Positions 22,713 through 33,165 of a stretch of 64,000 nucleotides of DNA are shown in pieces (the stretch's first letter is position 1; each line of letters starts with the position of its first letter). The notes under the pieces were generated by a model, which saw only the letters and a program-made list of their open reading frames with translations, did not search any database and was not told the DNA's origin. The stretch covers positions 100,798,533 to 100,862,532 of the forward strand of contig OX328125.1 of NCBI GenBank assembly GCA_946811695.1, written 5' to 3'. This DNA is from Gonocerus acuteangulatus (lineage: Eukaryota; Arthropoda; Insecta; Hemiptera; Coreidae). The translations under genes and the position numbers were made by a program.

Positions 22713-23484
22713 GTATTTTGTTGTTTCTTTATTTATTATTTATTTATTTCTTTAGTTTATTTATTTGTTGGTGTTCTGCATTATGCCGAAGTACACCTTA
22801 TATTTTATATAGTTATTACAGAACATTATATGAGCTTATTGCCTATATATGTATATTATGTATATATTATTACATTGCATTATATTACCTTATTCTTTAT
22901 GTATATATTATTACATTGCATTATATTACCTTCTTTTTTATGTATATATTATTACATCGCATTATATTACCTTATTGCCTATATGTTTACATACTAACAT
23001 TAAATTATGCTTAATATAAGCTTGTTTTTATTATTTACTTAAATACATATGTACATATACATATAATATTAGATTACATGATTTTAAATTATTTTGAGTA
23101 TTTATATATTGTGTCAGTGCTATTGCATTGTATTAAAAAATAATGTTAAGAATAGAACTTAAAAAAAAAAAATTACATTAAAAATTAGTTTTAAAATATT
23201 TTGTTTTTGCTAAATGAATTACTGTTGTTTGAACGTAAAATTTAAAAAAAAAAATTAATAATTCTTATCCAAAATATTTTGTGATAATAGAATAAAACTT
23301 TATCCTTAAATCAGTAAAATACATTATTTATGAAATTACTAAACAATGTCATAGTTATTTATTATTTATTCTTCCCTTATACTACCTTTTATATCCTTCC
23401 TAATACCACCTCTGATGACCTTCCTAATGCCTCCTTCTAAATCCCTTCCTAATTCCACCTCTTATATCCTTCCTAGTAACATCC
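22713..23484. other. AT-rich intron-like or intergenic stretch
   Basis: It contains three copies of a 41-bp unit (about 22852-22980, TATATTATTACATTGCATTA) and a CT-rich imperfect repeat (CCTTCCTAATACCACCTC) at 23385-23480. No coding sequence. Confidence 0.55.
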
Positions 23485-23759
23485 ATGGGCATAGGAAGGG
23501 GGGCCTGAGAGGTCTGCAGACGCCCCTCCCACGAAATTTTGAGTTGGTAATAATGTGGCATAAACCCTCAAAAATAAATTAACTAAGACCACTTGGTTTA
23601 TACAAAATACTTGAACCTTGGTGTTATAACGTTTTAGTTGGTTAAAACTATTCCAAGTTCTAAATTGTTAGTATTCCATACCCTGGAAAAGGCCTCACCC
23701 CCCCCCCCCCAAATGTTACCCGCCCCTCCCGAAATGATTTTCTATTCCTATACGCCCAT
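23485..23759 (-). mobile_element. family P MITE, copy
   Basis: It runs from ATGGGCATAGGAAGGGGGG at the left to TACGCCCAT at the right, about 275 bp, with a C14 run at about 23697-23710. It is the reverse orientation of the copies at 7829 and 48445. The ends form a short inverted repeat (ATGGGC / GCCCAT). Confidence 0.7.
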
Positions 23760-23864
23760 GATACCAACTTCGATATCATTCCTAATACTTAAAAATATTT
23801 TTAAATCTTTATCGATCTTACCTAATAGACTCCGAAAATGACCCCCGTTAAAATATATATATAT

Positions 23865-25151
23865 AGGGTGTCCCGTAAATGTCTAGTCAAATTGTGAGGG
23901 GTGATAGAGGACCCTTGGGGGAACAAAAAATGTTCTATAACGATTTCCCGAATTCTCACCTATAAGGGAGAAATCGTCGTTTTATTGTTTTTTCGAGACA
24001 AACGTGGTTTTTGGAAAAATAATCGTTGTAGCTCCGTCCCAGGTGGTTCTACTAGAAAGGGAGTGAAACCAATCGAAAGCTGAGTAAATTTACTATAAGA
24101 CTAGTTGGAAGTAAACGTATAAATGATTGAATGTAAGTATGTATGTCTTACCAAAAGAAAGCTATTCTAAATTTCCTGACATTTTCTTGATATTTCTTTC
24201 CAGCGTTACTCCTCAATGGGCAGAATTAGAGATTTCCGGGTTTCAGAAAAACTTCCCCATTTAATTATCTTTCCATTCATGTATCACAATCCTTTATTGA
24301 AGTATTTGAACGGTTTTAAAACAAAAGTTTTAAAAAAAACATGGATCTGTGAAAAGAAAATTACTTCCACGAACATAAAAAAAATGCCTGAAACAGTAAA
24401 TAAAATACAAATTTATTTTGATTTTATTAATTCAGGTACCTAATACTGGGTCCAGGAGGCGGCCATTACGGATCCCCAACTATACATTAACCTCAAAAAT
24501 TATTATTTTTACCTAGATCACGCACGCATTTGAACACACTTTTACAGGTATTTATATTTAGAAAACAAATGCTTTACCTTGAATTGATACTGATTGCTAC
24601 GCTTATGAAACTCACAGGGATTCTCGTGAGCCCATACGTTTTTGTTGTGGTAATTAAAAATTCTATCCCTCATAAATAAGATGTACATAGTCCAGTACAA
24701 ATGTTTTCAAATGCTAGGTAAAAATAATAATTTTGAGGTTAATGTATAGTTGGGGTTCCTTAATGGCCACCTCCTGGACCCAGTATTAGGTACCTGGATT
24801 AATAAATTCAAAATAAATGTGTATTTTATTTATTTACTGTTTTAGAATTTACAATATCTTTCTTTTGGTAAGATATACATACTTACATTCAATCATTTTT
24901 AAGTTTACTCCCAACTAGTCTTATAGTAAATTTACTCACCTTTCGATTGGTTTCACTCCCTTTCTAGTAGAACCACCTGGGACGGAGCTACAACGATTAT
25001 TTTTCCAAAAACCACGTTTGTCTCGAAAAAACAATAAAACGACGATTTCTCCCTTATAGGTGAGAATTCGGGAAATCGTTATAGAACATTTTTTGTTCCC
25101 CCAAGGGTCCTCTATCACCCCTCACAATTTGACTAGACATTTACGGGAACC

Positions 25152-25154
<3 letters not shown>
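23865..25154. mobile_element. foldback element FB2, inserted in a (TA)n tract
   Basis: The left end AGGGTGTCCCGTAAATGTCT pairs with AGACATTTACGGGAACCCTG at the right. Arms of about 300 bp are nearly identical (for example ATCGTTGTAGCTCCGTCCCA and its complement). A second inner pair is centred on 24600 (GGTACCTAATACTGGGTCCA at 24435 versus its complement at 24773). The 1290-bp element has TA on both sides. The two 60-codon frames in the arms encode the same peptide in opposite directions and are shadows of the inverted repeat. Confidence 0.88.

Positions 25155-25224
<70 letters not shown>
25155..25224. repeat. (TA)n microsatellite between FB2 and FB3
   Basis: Seventy bp of pure TA. Both neighbouring foldback elements abut it with their CAGGG/CCCTG ends, and a (TA)n remnant lies outside each. 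Confidence 0.97.
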
Positions 25225-25227
<3 letters not shown>

Positions 25228-26074
25228 GGTGTTCAAAACTCGATTGACACCCCCCTTTTTTCCACAATTTTTGATATTTAAAAGCGAAACTTGGTGGGTA
25301 TAAACGTGGTCGAATGTACATTCATTGGACCAAATGCACGACCCCTCAACTTTCTCCAGGTCTTCTCCAGCAACCCTAACTCTGGAATCTTCAATGGAAG
25401 GGGGTTATTTTTATGACGGATTATTGTAGAGAATTGAATTTTAGGTCGATTTTATATCGGTCATTTTTTCGCTAAAGCGCACCAATGAGTAACAAATTGC
25501 TAAAAACCGTTAAAACCCTTGTTTTTTGTCACTTTTCTGCCAATAACGCAGAAAGTATGTCCGTAATGGAAAAAGTAATTGGTATAATCGTTGTAGAGGA
25601 TTAAATTTTCTTTCCAAAAAGTACCTTTAAATGCCTAAAACGTAAATAGGAATGGGGCAAAACACACTTTTGTTTTTGAAGTTTTCAGAAAAGTTTATGA
25701 TCAACGTGGTCTACGCTTCCGTAAAACTTAATAAACGTTTTCTAAACTTTTTGCTCCACCTAAAAATCAAATCAATTACTTTATAAAGGCATTAAAATAA
25801 TAAATTTTAAGCAATAGAACTCACCTAATCATTAGAATTTCGTAGCAATTATTTTTGTGTTGGACGATTTATTTATTTTTTACGGCGTCTTGACATCTAG
25901 GCCATTAGTGCCGACATCCAGGGTGCAGCGAGGAATTTCCTAAATAATAAAAGTTGAGGGGTCGTGCATTGGGTCCAATGAATGTACATTCCACCACGTT
26001 AAGACCCACCAAGTTTCGCAAATATCAAAAATTGTGGAAAAAAGGGGGGTGTCAATCGAGTTTTGAACACCCTG
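25225..26074. mobile_element. foldback element FB3
   Basis: The left end CAGGGTGTTCAAAACTCGAT pairs with ATCGAGTTTTGAACACCCTG at the right. The arms are about 130 bp (including GAATGTACATTCATTGGACC), and TA flanks both sides. The 850-bp interior (about 25380-25860) has no recognisable coding region. A SINE fragment is inserted in the right half (25866-25945). Confidence 0.85.
25866..25945 (-). mobile_element. SINE family 3 fragment (minus strand)
   Basis: On the minus strand CCTCGCTGCACCCTGGATGT, CGGCACTAATGGCC and ACGCCGTAAAAAA match the 3' part of the SINE at 63325-63488. It is 5' truncated. Confidence 0.75.
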
Positions 26075-26170
26075 TATATATATATATAAATTTGAACCAG
26101 CATTATTTTCGATCTCAAGGGGATCTGAAACGCAAAATTTTCTAGTCGGCACATCATCACATCACCTGTG
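26075..26170 (+). repeat. family X 3' segment after a (TA)n tract
   Basis: A short TA tract is followed by AACCAGCATTATTTTCGATC and TTTTCTAGTCGGCACATC. This is homologous to the segment after the TA tracts at 5502, 29373 and 43914. It indicates that FB2 and FB3 landed in a pre-existing TA tract of a family X copy. Confidence 0.6.
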
Positions 26171-26639
26171 TGACTAGGTGTCGTCAGTGTGTTTTGCAAG
26201 GAAGCCTTTTGTAAAAACATTCATAATTTTCGATCTATTTGTTCTGTAATTAACTTTTATGCAAGAATTAATATCAAGAATAATTTTCATTTAATTTTGA
26301 TGATATCACAAAAAAAACACAAATTACTCTTATTTATTTGCTGTTTTTTTTTTTTATTCTAGAATTTCAATTACATTATGAAATTGAGAGATAATCTCCG
26401 TTTTGAGTATTCCTTTGGAAATTTGATTAAATAAAACAACATTTGTGTGATTCGGCAGTCTGGAGGATTTATTTTCGAAGAGAAGTGATTTTCGAAACGT
26501 TGTCACTAACCAGAAGTTTATATTATTATTGTTTGAATTGATACTACGGTTTGAATGAGATAATTGTGGACATTTAATGTACATTAGCCTTTAAGAAAAT
26601 TTAATGTACATTAGCCTTTAACAACATTTATGGGCCTTT
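26171..26639. other. AT-rich non-coding stretch
   Basis: No gene seen. A short direct repeat TTAATGTACATTAGCCTTTAA lies at about 26574-26620. Confidence 0.4.
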
Positions 26640-26710
26640 ATTTCTTTTTTTTTATTTATTTAATTTATAGAGTTCTGCAACAGAGGCGAAAAACTCTTTA
26701 AATGTCAGTC
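26640..26710 (-). mobile_element. SINE-like tail segment (minus strand)
   Basis: TATTTAATTTATAGAGTTCT to AAACTCTTTAAATGTCAGT recurs at 42190-42265. On the minus strand it reads as a GAGTTTTTCGCCTC...GAACTC hairpin followed by an A/T-rich tail, parallel in design to the GAGC...CTC tails at 4018 and 352. Confidence 0.5.
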
Positions 26711-26896
26711 GTCAACTTCAAATGTGATATATATGTATATAAGAACATATGAAGAAATAAACTTGTAGGTAGGTGTGGGTAAGTAAGGTGTGTCCAATAC
26801 GAATCCTGGATAGGATGACTTCGTCCCGGCGGGACAACTGTTCATTTGTTCAGGCTTTCGTTGTATTTTTGTATATGGGCCTTTAAGAACATGAAA
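26711..26896. other. short non-coding spacer
   Basis: Nothing recognised. Confidence 0.4.
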
Positions 26897-27372
26897 AAGT
26901 CCAACTCGCAGGAACTGCGTCATCTTAGCGCGGTTAAGTACATCTTGAAGAAATGGAATAGATTAGCATCACAAATCACAGGAAACTGACAGCCACTGCC
27001 ATCATGATTACCACAGCCACTCCAAACTTATTACCAATACCTTTCACCGTTTGTTAGCTTATTTTACTACAATACTAATTTTACTGATAAATGCAATTTA
27101 AAACTAGAAACAACCAATTAAAAAGTGAGATAAAGAAAGAGAAAACCCATTTCAAAACAACAAAACAAACACTTTTTAAGTTTTAAGCGCTTATATCTCT
27201 CATTGACGTTGTCCCATCGAATATTGCTTCAGAACATTTTTTGTAGAGAATTTAGTAAGCATTCGAATGGTCACTTTCCACTTACCACGATTTCCCAACC
27301 GGTATCGAGATATTTACGAAAAATGTATGGAGATCTGAAAATTTTTCACGTCTATTAATAAAATATTTTTTT
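26897..27372 (+). mobile_element. family X, copy interrupted by a second family X element
   Basis: It starts AAGTCCAACTCGCAGGAACT and follows 4220-5010 closely (TTTTAAGCGCTTATATCTC, ACCACGATTTCCCAACCG) until AAAATATTTTTTT. There it meets the TIR of the next element. The last 130 bp (27243-27372) recur almost exactly at 28772-28900, where the rest of the copy continues. Confidence 0.7.
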
Positions 27373-27975
27373 TCCGACTCGCAGGAACTGCATCATCTTA
27401 GCGCGGTTCCGTTCTTATCCGAAGTGCGATTAGGAATGGAATAGTAGCTGCTATCGCTAGGTTTTGATCTTTCGTTAAAAATATAAAATAAAATCTCAAA
27501 GAGAAGGAAGCTTAAAGCGCCACATATGGAAACTGACAGTTTTCTAAGTGGATGGGACTCTCCCGTCATCGCGACGCTCACTCTAGGAAAACTCTATTGC
27601 CAATATGATTCTTATTTTCTCAGCTTTAATGAAATACTCATTCCACCGTTAAATAAACTTAAAAAACAAAAGTGAGGTAAACAGTGACAAAAACCCGTTT
27701 AAAATAACAAAACTAACACTTTCGTAGTTTTAAGCACTTACTTCTCCGACTGACATTGCCCCATCGAAATTTCCTTCAGAATCTTTTTTTTAGAGAATTT
27801 AGTAAGCTTTTGAATGGTTACATCGTACTTCCCACGATTTCTTAACTGTTTGGAAGATATTAAGGGGGGGAAATGGTGCTAATACCTACCGATAGCTGCT
27901 ATATTCCTTCACTAATCGCACTTGAGATAAGAACGGAACCGCGCTAAGATGAAGCAGTTCCTGCGGGTCGGACTT
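27373..27975. mobile_element. family X element with both TIRs, second copy
   Basis: From TCCGACTCGCAGGAACTG to GGGTCGGACTT, with TIRs of about 60 bp. It is nearly identical to 11595-12201. The minus-strand 62-codon frame is the same artefact as in the first copy. Confidence 0.8.
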
Positions 27976-28771
27976 TTTTTTGTCAGACAAATTAATGTAT
28001 TATGTTTATATTATAATATAAATATTATGTTTATAAGAAGAGCAAATCACTTTAATTGCGGTGTAAAATATTGTTGCTAGATAAATCTAAGTATTATATA
28101 AGGAAAAAATGGTGCTAATGACTCAGATTTCGATGCACCATAAAAGAAAAAACAAATTAAGGACAATATACGAAGATTCCAAACCATTTCATGTCTGTTA
28201 ATAAAATATTGTATTCTAATCCCAATAACGCTACACTTATACACAAATAAATTTTTTTTAAGTGCCTATTTAATACGTATAAAATAAGGTTATAATGAGC
28301 GATCCGCTGTGACATATAACAAGTACTACCACCGTGTGGAGTGCAACTAGTATAGACCGGTACGTCAGTACCACTGTGGTATGTAAAGAGCGGCTGTTCT
28401 GATACTGGCAAAAGTTAGAAATCCTACATTCCTAAAGTTGTTTGGAGGCTTATCTTTATGACTCTAGAAAGGGACTTACAGATGACGAGGATACACTGGG
28501 CGATACCTGTACTGGGAATGCCCTCCACCCTAAGCCTCCTAGCTCCTCACCTTCGAATTGAAACAAAACATTGTTTCTATATATACGTATCCTGTTTTAT
28601 TGACTAATACATTTGACTACTATAAGCAATCACAAAAATAACGAGCAGTGAAAAAAAACTGTAGGAAACACACAAAAAGATTCGTTCAAATGAACGAAAT
28701 TACCTATGTTTTAAGCACTTATTTCTCCAAATATAACCGTCCCATCGCAAATGTCTTCAAAACATTTTTTG
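27976..28771 (+). repeat. block duplicated from or to 12202-13140
   Basis: GTCAGACAAATTAATGTATT onward matches 12208 onward, including the same small retroposon (28111-28155) and the same 66- to 84-codon minus-strand frame. It lacks about 150 bp around 12790-12950. Confidence 0.8.
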
Positions 28772-29319
28772 TAGAGAATTTAGTAAGCATTCGAATGGTC
28801 ACTTTCCACTTACCACGATTTCCCAACCGGTATCGAGATATTTACGAAAAATGTATGGAGATCCGAAAATTTTTCACGTCTATTAATAAAATATTTTTTT
28901 TCGCATACTTTCTTAACTCCAAATGTAACCAAAATTTAATCATCTTAGTTGGGATTAATTTCCAAGATGTAGAAAATATTTCAATTGAATCCCGCGATTC
29001 TAAGTACTCACAAAAAAATAATGACCTACAAAAACATTGATTCCACTTTTCTCAGAAAGGGTTACATATATCACCTTAAAAATGGGTTCATTCGTTTTCT
29101 TATGTTAACAAACTTATAAAACAAGTACCTGCAAGCATATAAACTCAAAAACGTAAGCGTTACGATTTTTTTTGCGCGAATTTCGCCCCAAACACTATCT
29201 TCAAGTAGGCGGATTCTGCTGGTTAACGAACTTGACCTTTCAAATTAGAAGACAGATCTTTGTGCCAAATTTCATCAAAATCGGACCATTTTTGAGCCGT
29301 CAGGAGCGCGAACAGACAA

Positions 29320-29374
<55 letters not shown>

Positions 29375-29520
29375 CAAATTTTAGCCACCTATATTTTCGT
29401 GATCTATAGGGTCTGAAACGTGAAAGTTTCTAGTCGGCACTTCCGGATTGCGTCATGAGGTCAACCTCATAAGCGGGTTCTCCCTATGGAGATAGGGAGT
29501 AACCGTGCTAAAAAGAGTAT
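28772..29520 (+). mobile_element. family X, continuation of the interrupted copy
   Basis: It continues the 26897 copy: TTTCGCATACTTTCTTAACT, then CATCAAAATCGGACCATTTT, (TA)n at 29323-29372, TTCTAGTCGGCACTTCCGG, and the hairpin CTCCCTATGGAGATAGGGAG before CCGTGCTAAA. The first 130 bp duplicate 27243-27372. The two parts therefore join by a direct repeat, suggesting recombination between family X copies. Confidence 0.7.
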
Positions 29521-29974
29521 TTTATAAAGGGAGCCTGCTAGAGTTGTTGTTACCAGGTATGTAAACATAACATCACGTGGACGAGTTAAGAGAGTTAAGA
29601 ATGAGGGAGGAAGCGGTGAATTTCCTGTAGCTACTAGGTACTGTCAGATTCCTGTGAAAGCTGATTCTTATAATCTCCCGTTCTCCGGTATGCCATTGCG
29701 TCGGTGTTTTAATTTTTCTCAAAATACCAAAACATAATATTAACCTTTAAGTAGAGATGTGGGGAGTTTTAAGCACCCCATGACTTAATTAGCACTATAT
29801 TTTGAATTTAAAAATTTACAATCCATTTCATCGCTTTGGTACCTTCATAAAGAGTAGTTCTCTTCACATTGAGGTTGCATTCGCAGAAAAAAAAACATTA
29901 TTTGTTTATTTCCTGGGCCTTTACTGACTTAGGGTGTTCTCAACACTCTACTTACGTAACAAAAATTTAAAATA
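29521..29974. other. non-coding stretch
   Basis: More balanced base composition than its surroundings but no recognisable frame. Confidence 0.4.
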
Positions 29975-30108
29975 TAATGTCTTCTTTCGACCGCCGTTTG
30001 ACATTTTATATGAAGAGAATCAAGAAATAATGAAGAGGCATTTTAAGTAAATGTGTGAAAATGATGGAGAAGATGAGTCTATTGATTCAGACGATGAGGA
30101 AAGAGATA
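29975..30108 (+). pseudogene. possible exon remnant encoding an acidic segment
   Basis: One frame reads FRPPFDILYEENQEIMKRHF, then K, a TAA stop, then CENDGEDESIDSDDEERD, followed by a donor-like AG|GTATTT. The acidic low-complexity stretch resembles N-terminal regions of transposase genes such as piggyBac or Harbinger types, but there is no diagnostic motif. It lies between the two arrays and on the same strand as the HTH exon. Confidence 0.25.
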
Positions 30109-30123
30109 GGTATTTTTGAAAAA

Positions 30124-30354
30124 TCTACTATATATTTGTCAAATACCACTCACTCACTCACTCACTTACTGACCTATCATCCCCTAGCCCAAACCACACG
30201 ACAGAAAATTTTGAAATTTTGCAGGACACTCCCTATAGAACGTAGGTGCTCGCTAAGAAAGAATTTTTTGATATTCGAATTTTTAAGTATTTTTAGAGGG
30301 GTTTAAAGTTTGAGTTGGTTAGAGCAGGCAAGCCTAGGTAGCATGCATTGCTAG
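30124..30354 (+). mobile_element. Helitron-like non-autonomous element
   Basis: It starts TCTACTATATATTTGTCAAA, continues with CTCACTCACTCACT and CCCTATAGAACGTAGG, and ends GCATGCATTGCTAG. The TC start, CTAG-type end, ACTCACTCACT stretch and TATAGAACGTAG..CTCGCTAAGAA block resemble common insect Helitron non-autonomous elements (family knowledge). A second copy is at 48214-48446. A related, more diverged block lies at about 30460-30610. Confidence 0.55.
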
Positions 30355-30696
30355 GACGATAACAGAACAGCTGTTACTATACTGTATCTATTTCATAGTA
30401 TTATTTTTAATTGAGGTTAATTTCAACTATCATGGCAGACCTTGAATTACTAAAACTGAGAAATAAAATGTGAATTTTTCCCTCAAAGAGTTTCCGCCCT
30501 TGACACAAAAATTTGAAATTTTACACGGGCCATCCGTTTAAAGTATAAACACTCGCTAAGAAAGGTTTTTTATTTTTATATTCAAACGTTTAAGTACTTT
30601 TAGGGGGGGTTTGAATTATTAAGAAGAAAATGGTTCGAATTTGATAACATTTGGTACAAAAATCTTTCTTCTTATTTAAAAGTTTATGTTCATTAA
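30355..30696. other. diverged Helitron-like block and spacer
   Basis: At 30480-30610 the pieces AATTTGAAATTTTACACGGG and ACTCGCTAAGAAAGG match the 30124 element at lower similarity. No gene. Confidence 0.45.
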
Positions 30697-32634
30697 CCAC
30701 CAATCACGAATTTGTGCTGGCGTAATATTACGCTAGCACAGCCACGTTTTCTCGGAAACGGCTGGAGCGACCAATTCGTGATTGGTGTCATTCTAGAGCA
30801 ACAAATTAGCAACAAATTCTCGTACCAATCTGAATTTCGTCAGACAATTAGATCAAAAGTTCCGGGGGTGGCTGTGCTGGCGTAATATTACGCTAGCACA
30901 GCCACGTTTTCCAGGAAACGGCTGGAGCGACAAATTCGTGATTGGTGTCATTCTAGAGCAACAAATTAGCAACAAATTCTGGTACCAATCTCAATTTCGT
31001 CAGACAATTAGATCAAAAGTTACGGGGGTGGCTGTGCTGGCGTAATATTACGCTAGCACAGCCACGTTTTCTCGGAAACGGCTGGAGCGACAAATTCGTG
31101 ATTGGTGTCATTCTAGAGCAACAAATTAGCAACAAATTCTCGTACCAATCTGAATTTCGTCAGACAATTAGATCAAAAGTTATGGGGGTGGCTGTGCTGG
31201 CGTAATATTACGCTAGCACAGCCACGTTTTCTCGGAAACGGCTGGAGCGACAAATTCGTGATTGGTGTCATTCTAGAGCAACAAATTAGCAACAAATTCT
31301 CGTACCAATCTGAATTTCGTCAGACAATTAGATCAAAAGTTACAGGGGTGGCTGTGCTGGCGTAATATTACGCTAGCACAGCCACGTTTTCTCGGAAACG
31401 GCTGGAGCGACAAATTCGTGATTGGTGTCATTCTAGAGCAACAAATTAGCAACAAATTCTGGTACCAATCTGAATTTCGTCAGACAATTAGATCAAAAGT
31501 TACGGGGGTGGCTGTGCTGGCGTAATATTACGCTAGCACAGCCACGTTTTCTCGGAAACGGCTGGAGCGACAAATTCACGATTGGTGTCATTCTAGAGCA
31601 ACAAATTAGCAACAAATTCTCGTACCAATCTGAATTTCGTCAGACAATTAGATCAAAAGTTACGGGGGTGGCTGTGCTGGCGTAATATTACGCTAGCACA
31701 GCCACGTTTTCTCGGAAACGGCTGGAGCGACAAATTCGTGATTGGTGTCATTCTAGAGCAACAAATTAGCAACAAATTCTCGTACCAATCTGAATTTCGT
31801 CAGACAATTAGATCAAAAGTTACAAGGGTGGCTGTGCTGGCGTAATATTACGCTAGCACAGCCACGTTTTCTCGGAAACGGCTGGAGCGACAAATTCGTG
31901 ATTGGTGTCATTCTAGAGCAACAAATTAGCAACAAATTCTCGTACCAATCTGAATTTCGTCAGACAATTAGATCAAAAGTTACAGGGGTGGCTGTGCTGG
32001 CGTAATATTACGCTAGCACAGCCACGTTTTCTCGGAAACGGCTGGAGCGACAAATTCGTGATTGGTGTCATTCTAGAGCAACAAATTAGCAACAAATTCT
32101 CGTACCAATCTGAATTTCGTCAGACAATTAGATCAAAAGTTACAGGGGTGGCTGTGCTGGCGTAATATTACGCTAGCACAGCCACGTTTTCTCGGAAACG
32201 GCTGGAGCGACAAATTCGTGATTGGTGTCATTCTAGAGCAACAAATTAGCAACAAATTCTCGTACCAATCTGAATTTCGTCAGACAATTAGATCAAAAGT
32301 TACGGGGGTGGCTGTGCTGGCGTAATATTACGCTAGCACAGCCACGTTTTCTCGGAAACGGCTGGAGCGACAAATTCGTGATTGGTGTCATTCTAGAGCA
32401 ACAAATTAGCAACAAATTCTCGTACCAATCTGAATTTCGTCAGACAATTAGATCAAAAGTTACAGGGGTGGCTGTGCTGGCGTAATATTACGGTAGCACA
32501 GCCACGTTTTCTCGGAAACGGCTGGAGCGACAAATTTGAAAATAGTGTAACAAATTAGCAACAAATTAGCAACAAATTACTGAGTATGTTAGAAGTTGGG
32601 GTTGCAATGTTGCTGTTCCAGCGTAATAGGGCTA
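30697..32634 (-). repeat. 160-bp satellite array (right arm), 12 units, inverted
   Basis: Twelve units at exact 160-bp spacing (CGTAATATTACG at 30721, 30881 ... 32481), in the orientation opposite to 19376-21283. Units carry the same three 11-mers and the same 38-bp palindrome with TAATATTAC at its centre. The outer end (32530-32634) is the inverse of 19376-19490 with no evident difference over about 100 bp. The arms are separated by 9.4 kb. Confidence 0.97.
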
Positions 32635-32760
32635 GGGAAGCCACCCATCAAGCAGAATAAAATTGAAGACATTAAGAAGATGATGCCTTACGTTTCAGAA
32701 GAGCACAAGGATTTTTACTATGGAATATTGGGTTGGCCAACAACTATAAACATAGATTAA
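32622..32760 (+). pseudogene. C-terminal exon of a transposase-like gene
   Basis: A good acceptor (TTGCTGTTCCAG, ending 32621) is followed by an open frame VIGLGKPPIKQNKIEDIKKM, then MPYVSEEHKDFYYGILGWPT and INID, then TAA. The pattern IEDIKKMMPYV.EEHKDFY resembles the C-terminal 'KK.D+..L+.YIP..YH.FY' block of insect psq-HTH/DDE transposase-derived proteins. This suits the HTH exon at 22610 on the same strand. The first bases of the exon overlap the end of the right array arm. The catalytic exons were not found, so the gene is probably broken. Confidence 0.4.
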
Positions 32761-33131
32761 GGAGTTCAAGACGATTAAGCATTACATTACTCATTGTATG
32801 AACTTTATATCATGCAAATATTTCTTACATATTGTACCATTGATAATAAACTGTTACTCAATATATGCTACAATTTTTTTTACATTATATTAGACCTTAT
32901 ATTTTGCAAGGAGGTACTCCTTAGGCTGTTCCAAGCAAGAAGAGCTTCAGTCCAAGCACTATTATTATATTTTAATAATATAATGCATTTGTTAGTAATA
33001 ACCAATGATTCATATAAAAATTGTGTCAGTATGGGGTACTCATACAAAAAAAAAAAAAAAAAAAATAGCACAATAATACGACAAATGTAGGGTGTAGACA
33101 GTTTTTTATCCTTTTCTCAAAACTGCTTATT
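32761..33131. other. AT-rich stretch, possible 3' UTR
   Basis: No coding sequence. GAAGAGCTTCAGTCCA at about 32940 repeats part of the outer inverted repeat in direct orientation. A poly(A) of about 20 lies at 33048-33065. Confidence 0.4.
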
Positions 33132-33165
33132 ATGGACTGAAGCTGTTTTTGCATGGATCGATTCA
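33132..33165 (-). repeat. outer 34-bp inverted repeat, right
   Basis: ATGGACTGAAGCTGTTTTTG, then CATGGATCGATTCA; the inverse of 19132-19165 with one mismatch. No obvious target duplication lies outside either end. Confidence 0.7.

Noticed and set aside
19376..32634. Claim of an integrated geminivirus or other CRESS virus
   Set aside because: No Rep or capsid coding sequence was found; only origin-like motifs are present, and the palindromic core could arise independently.
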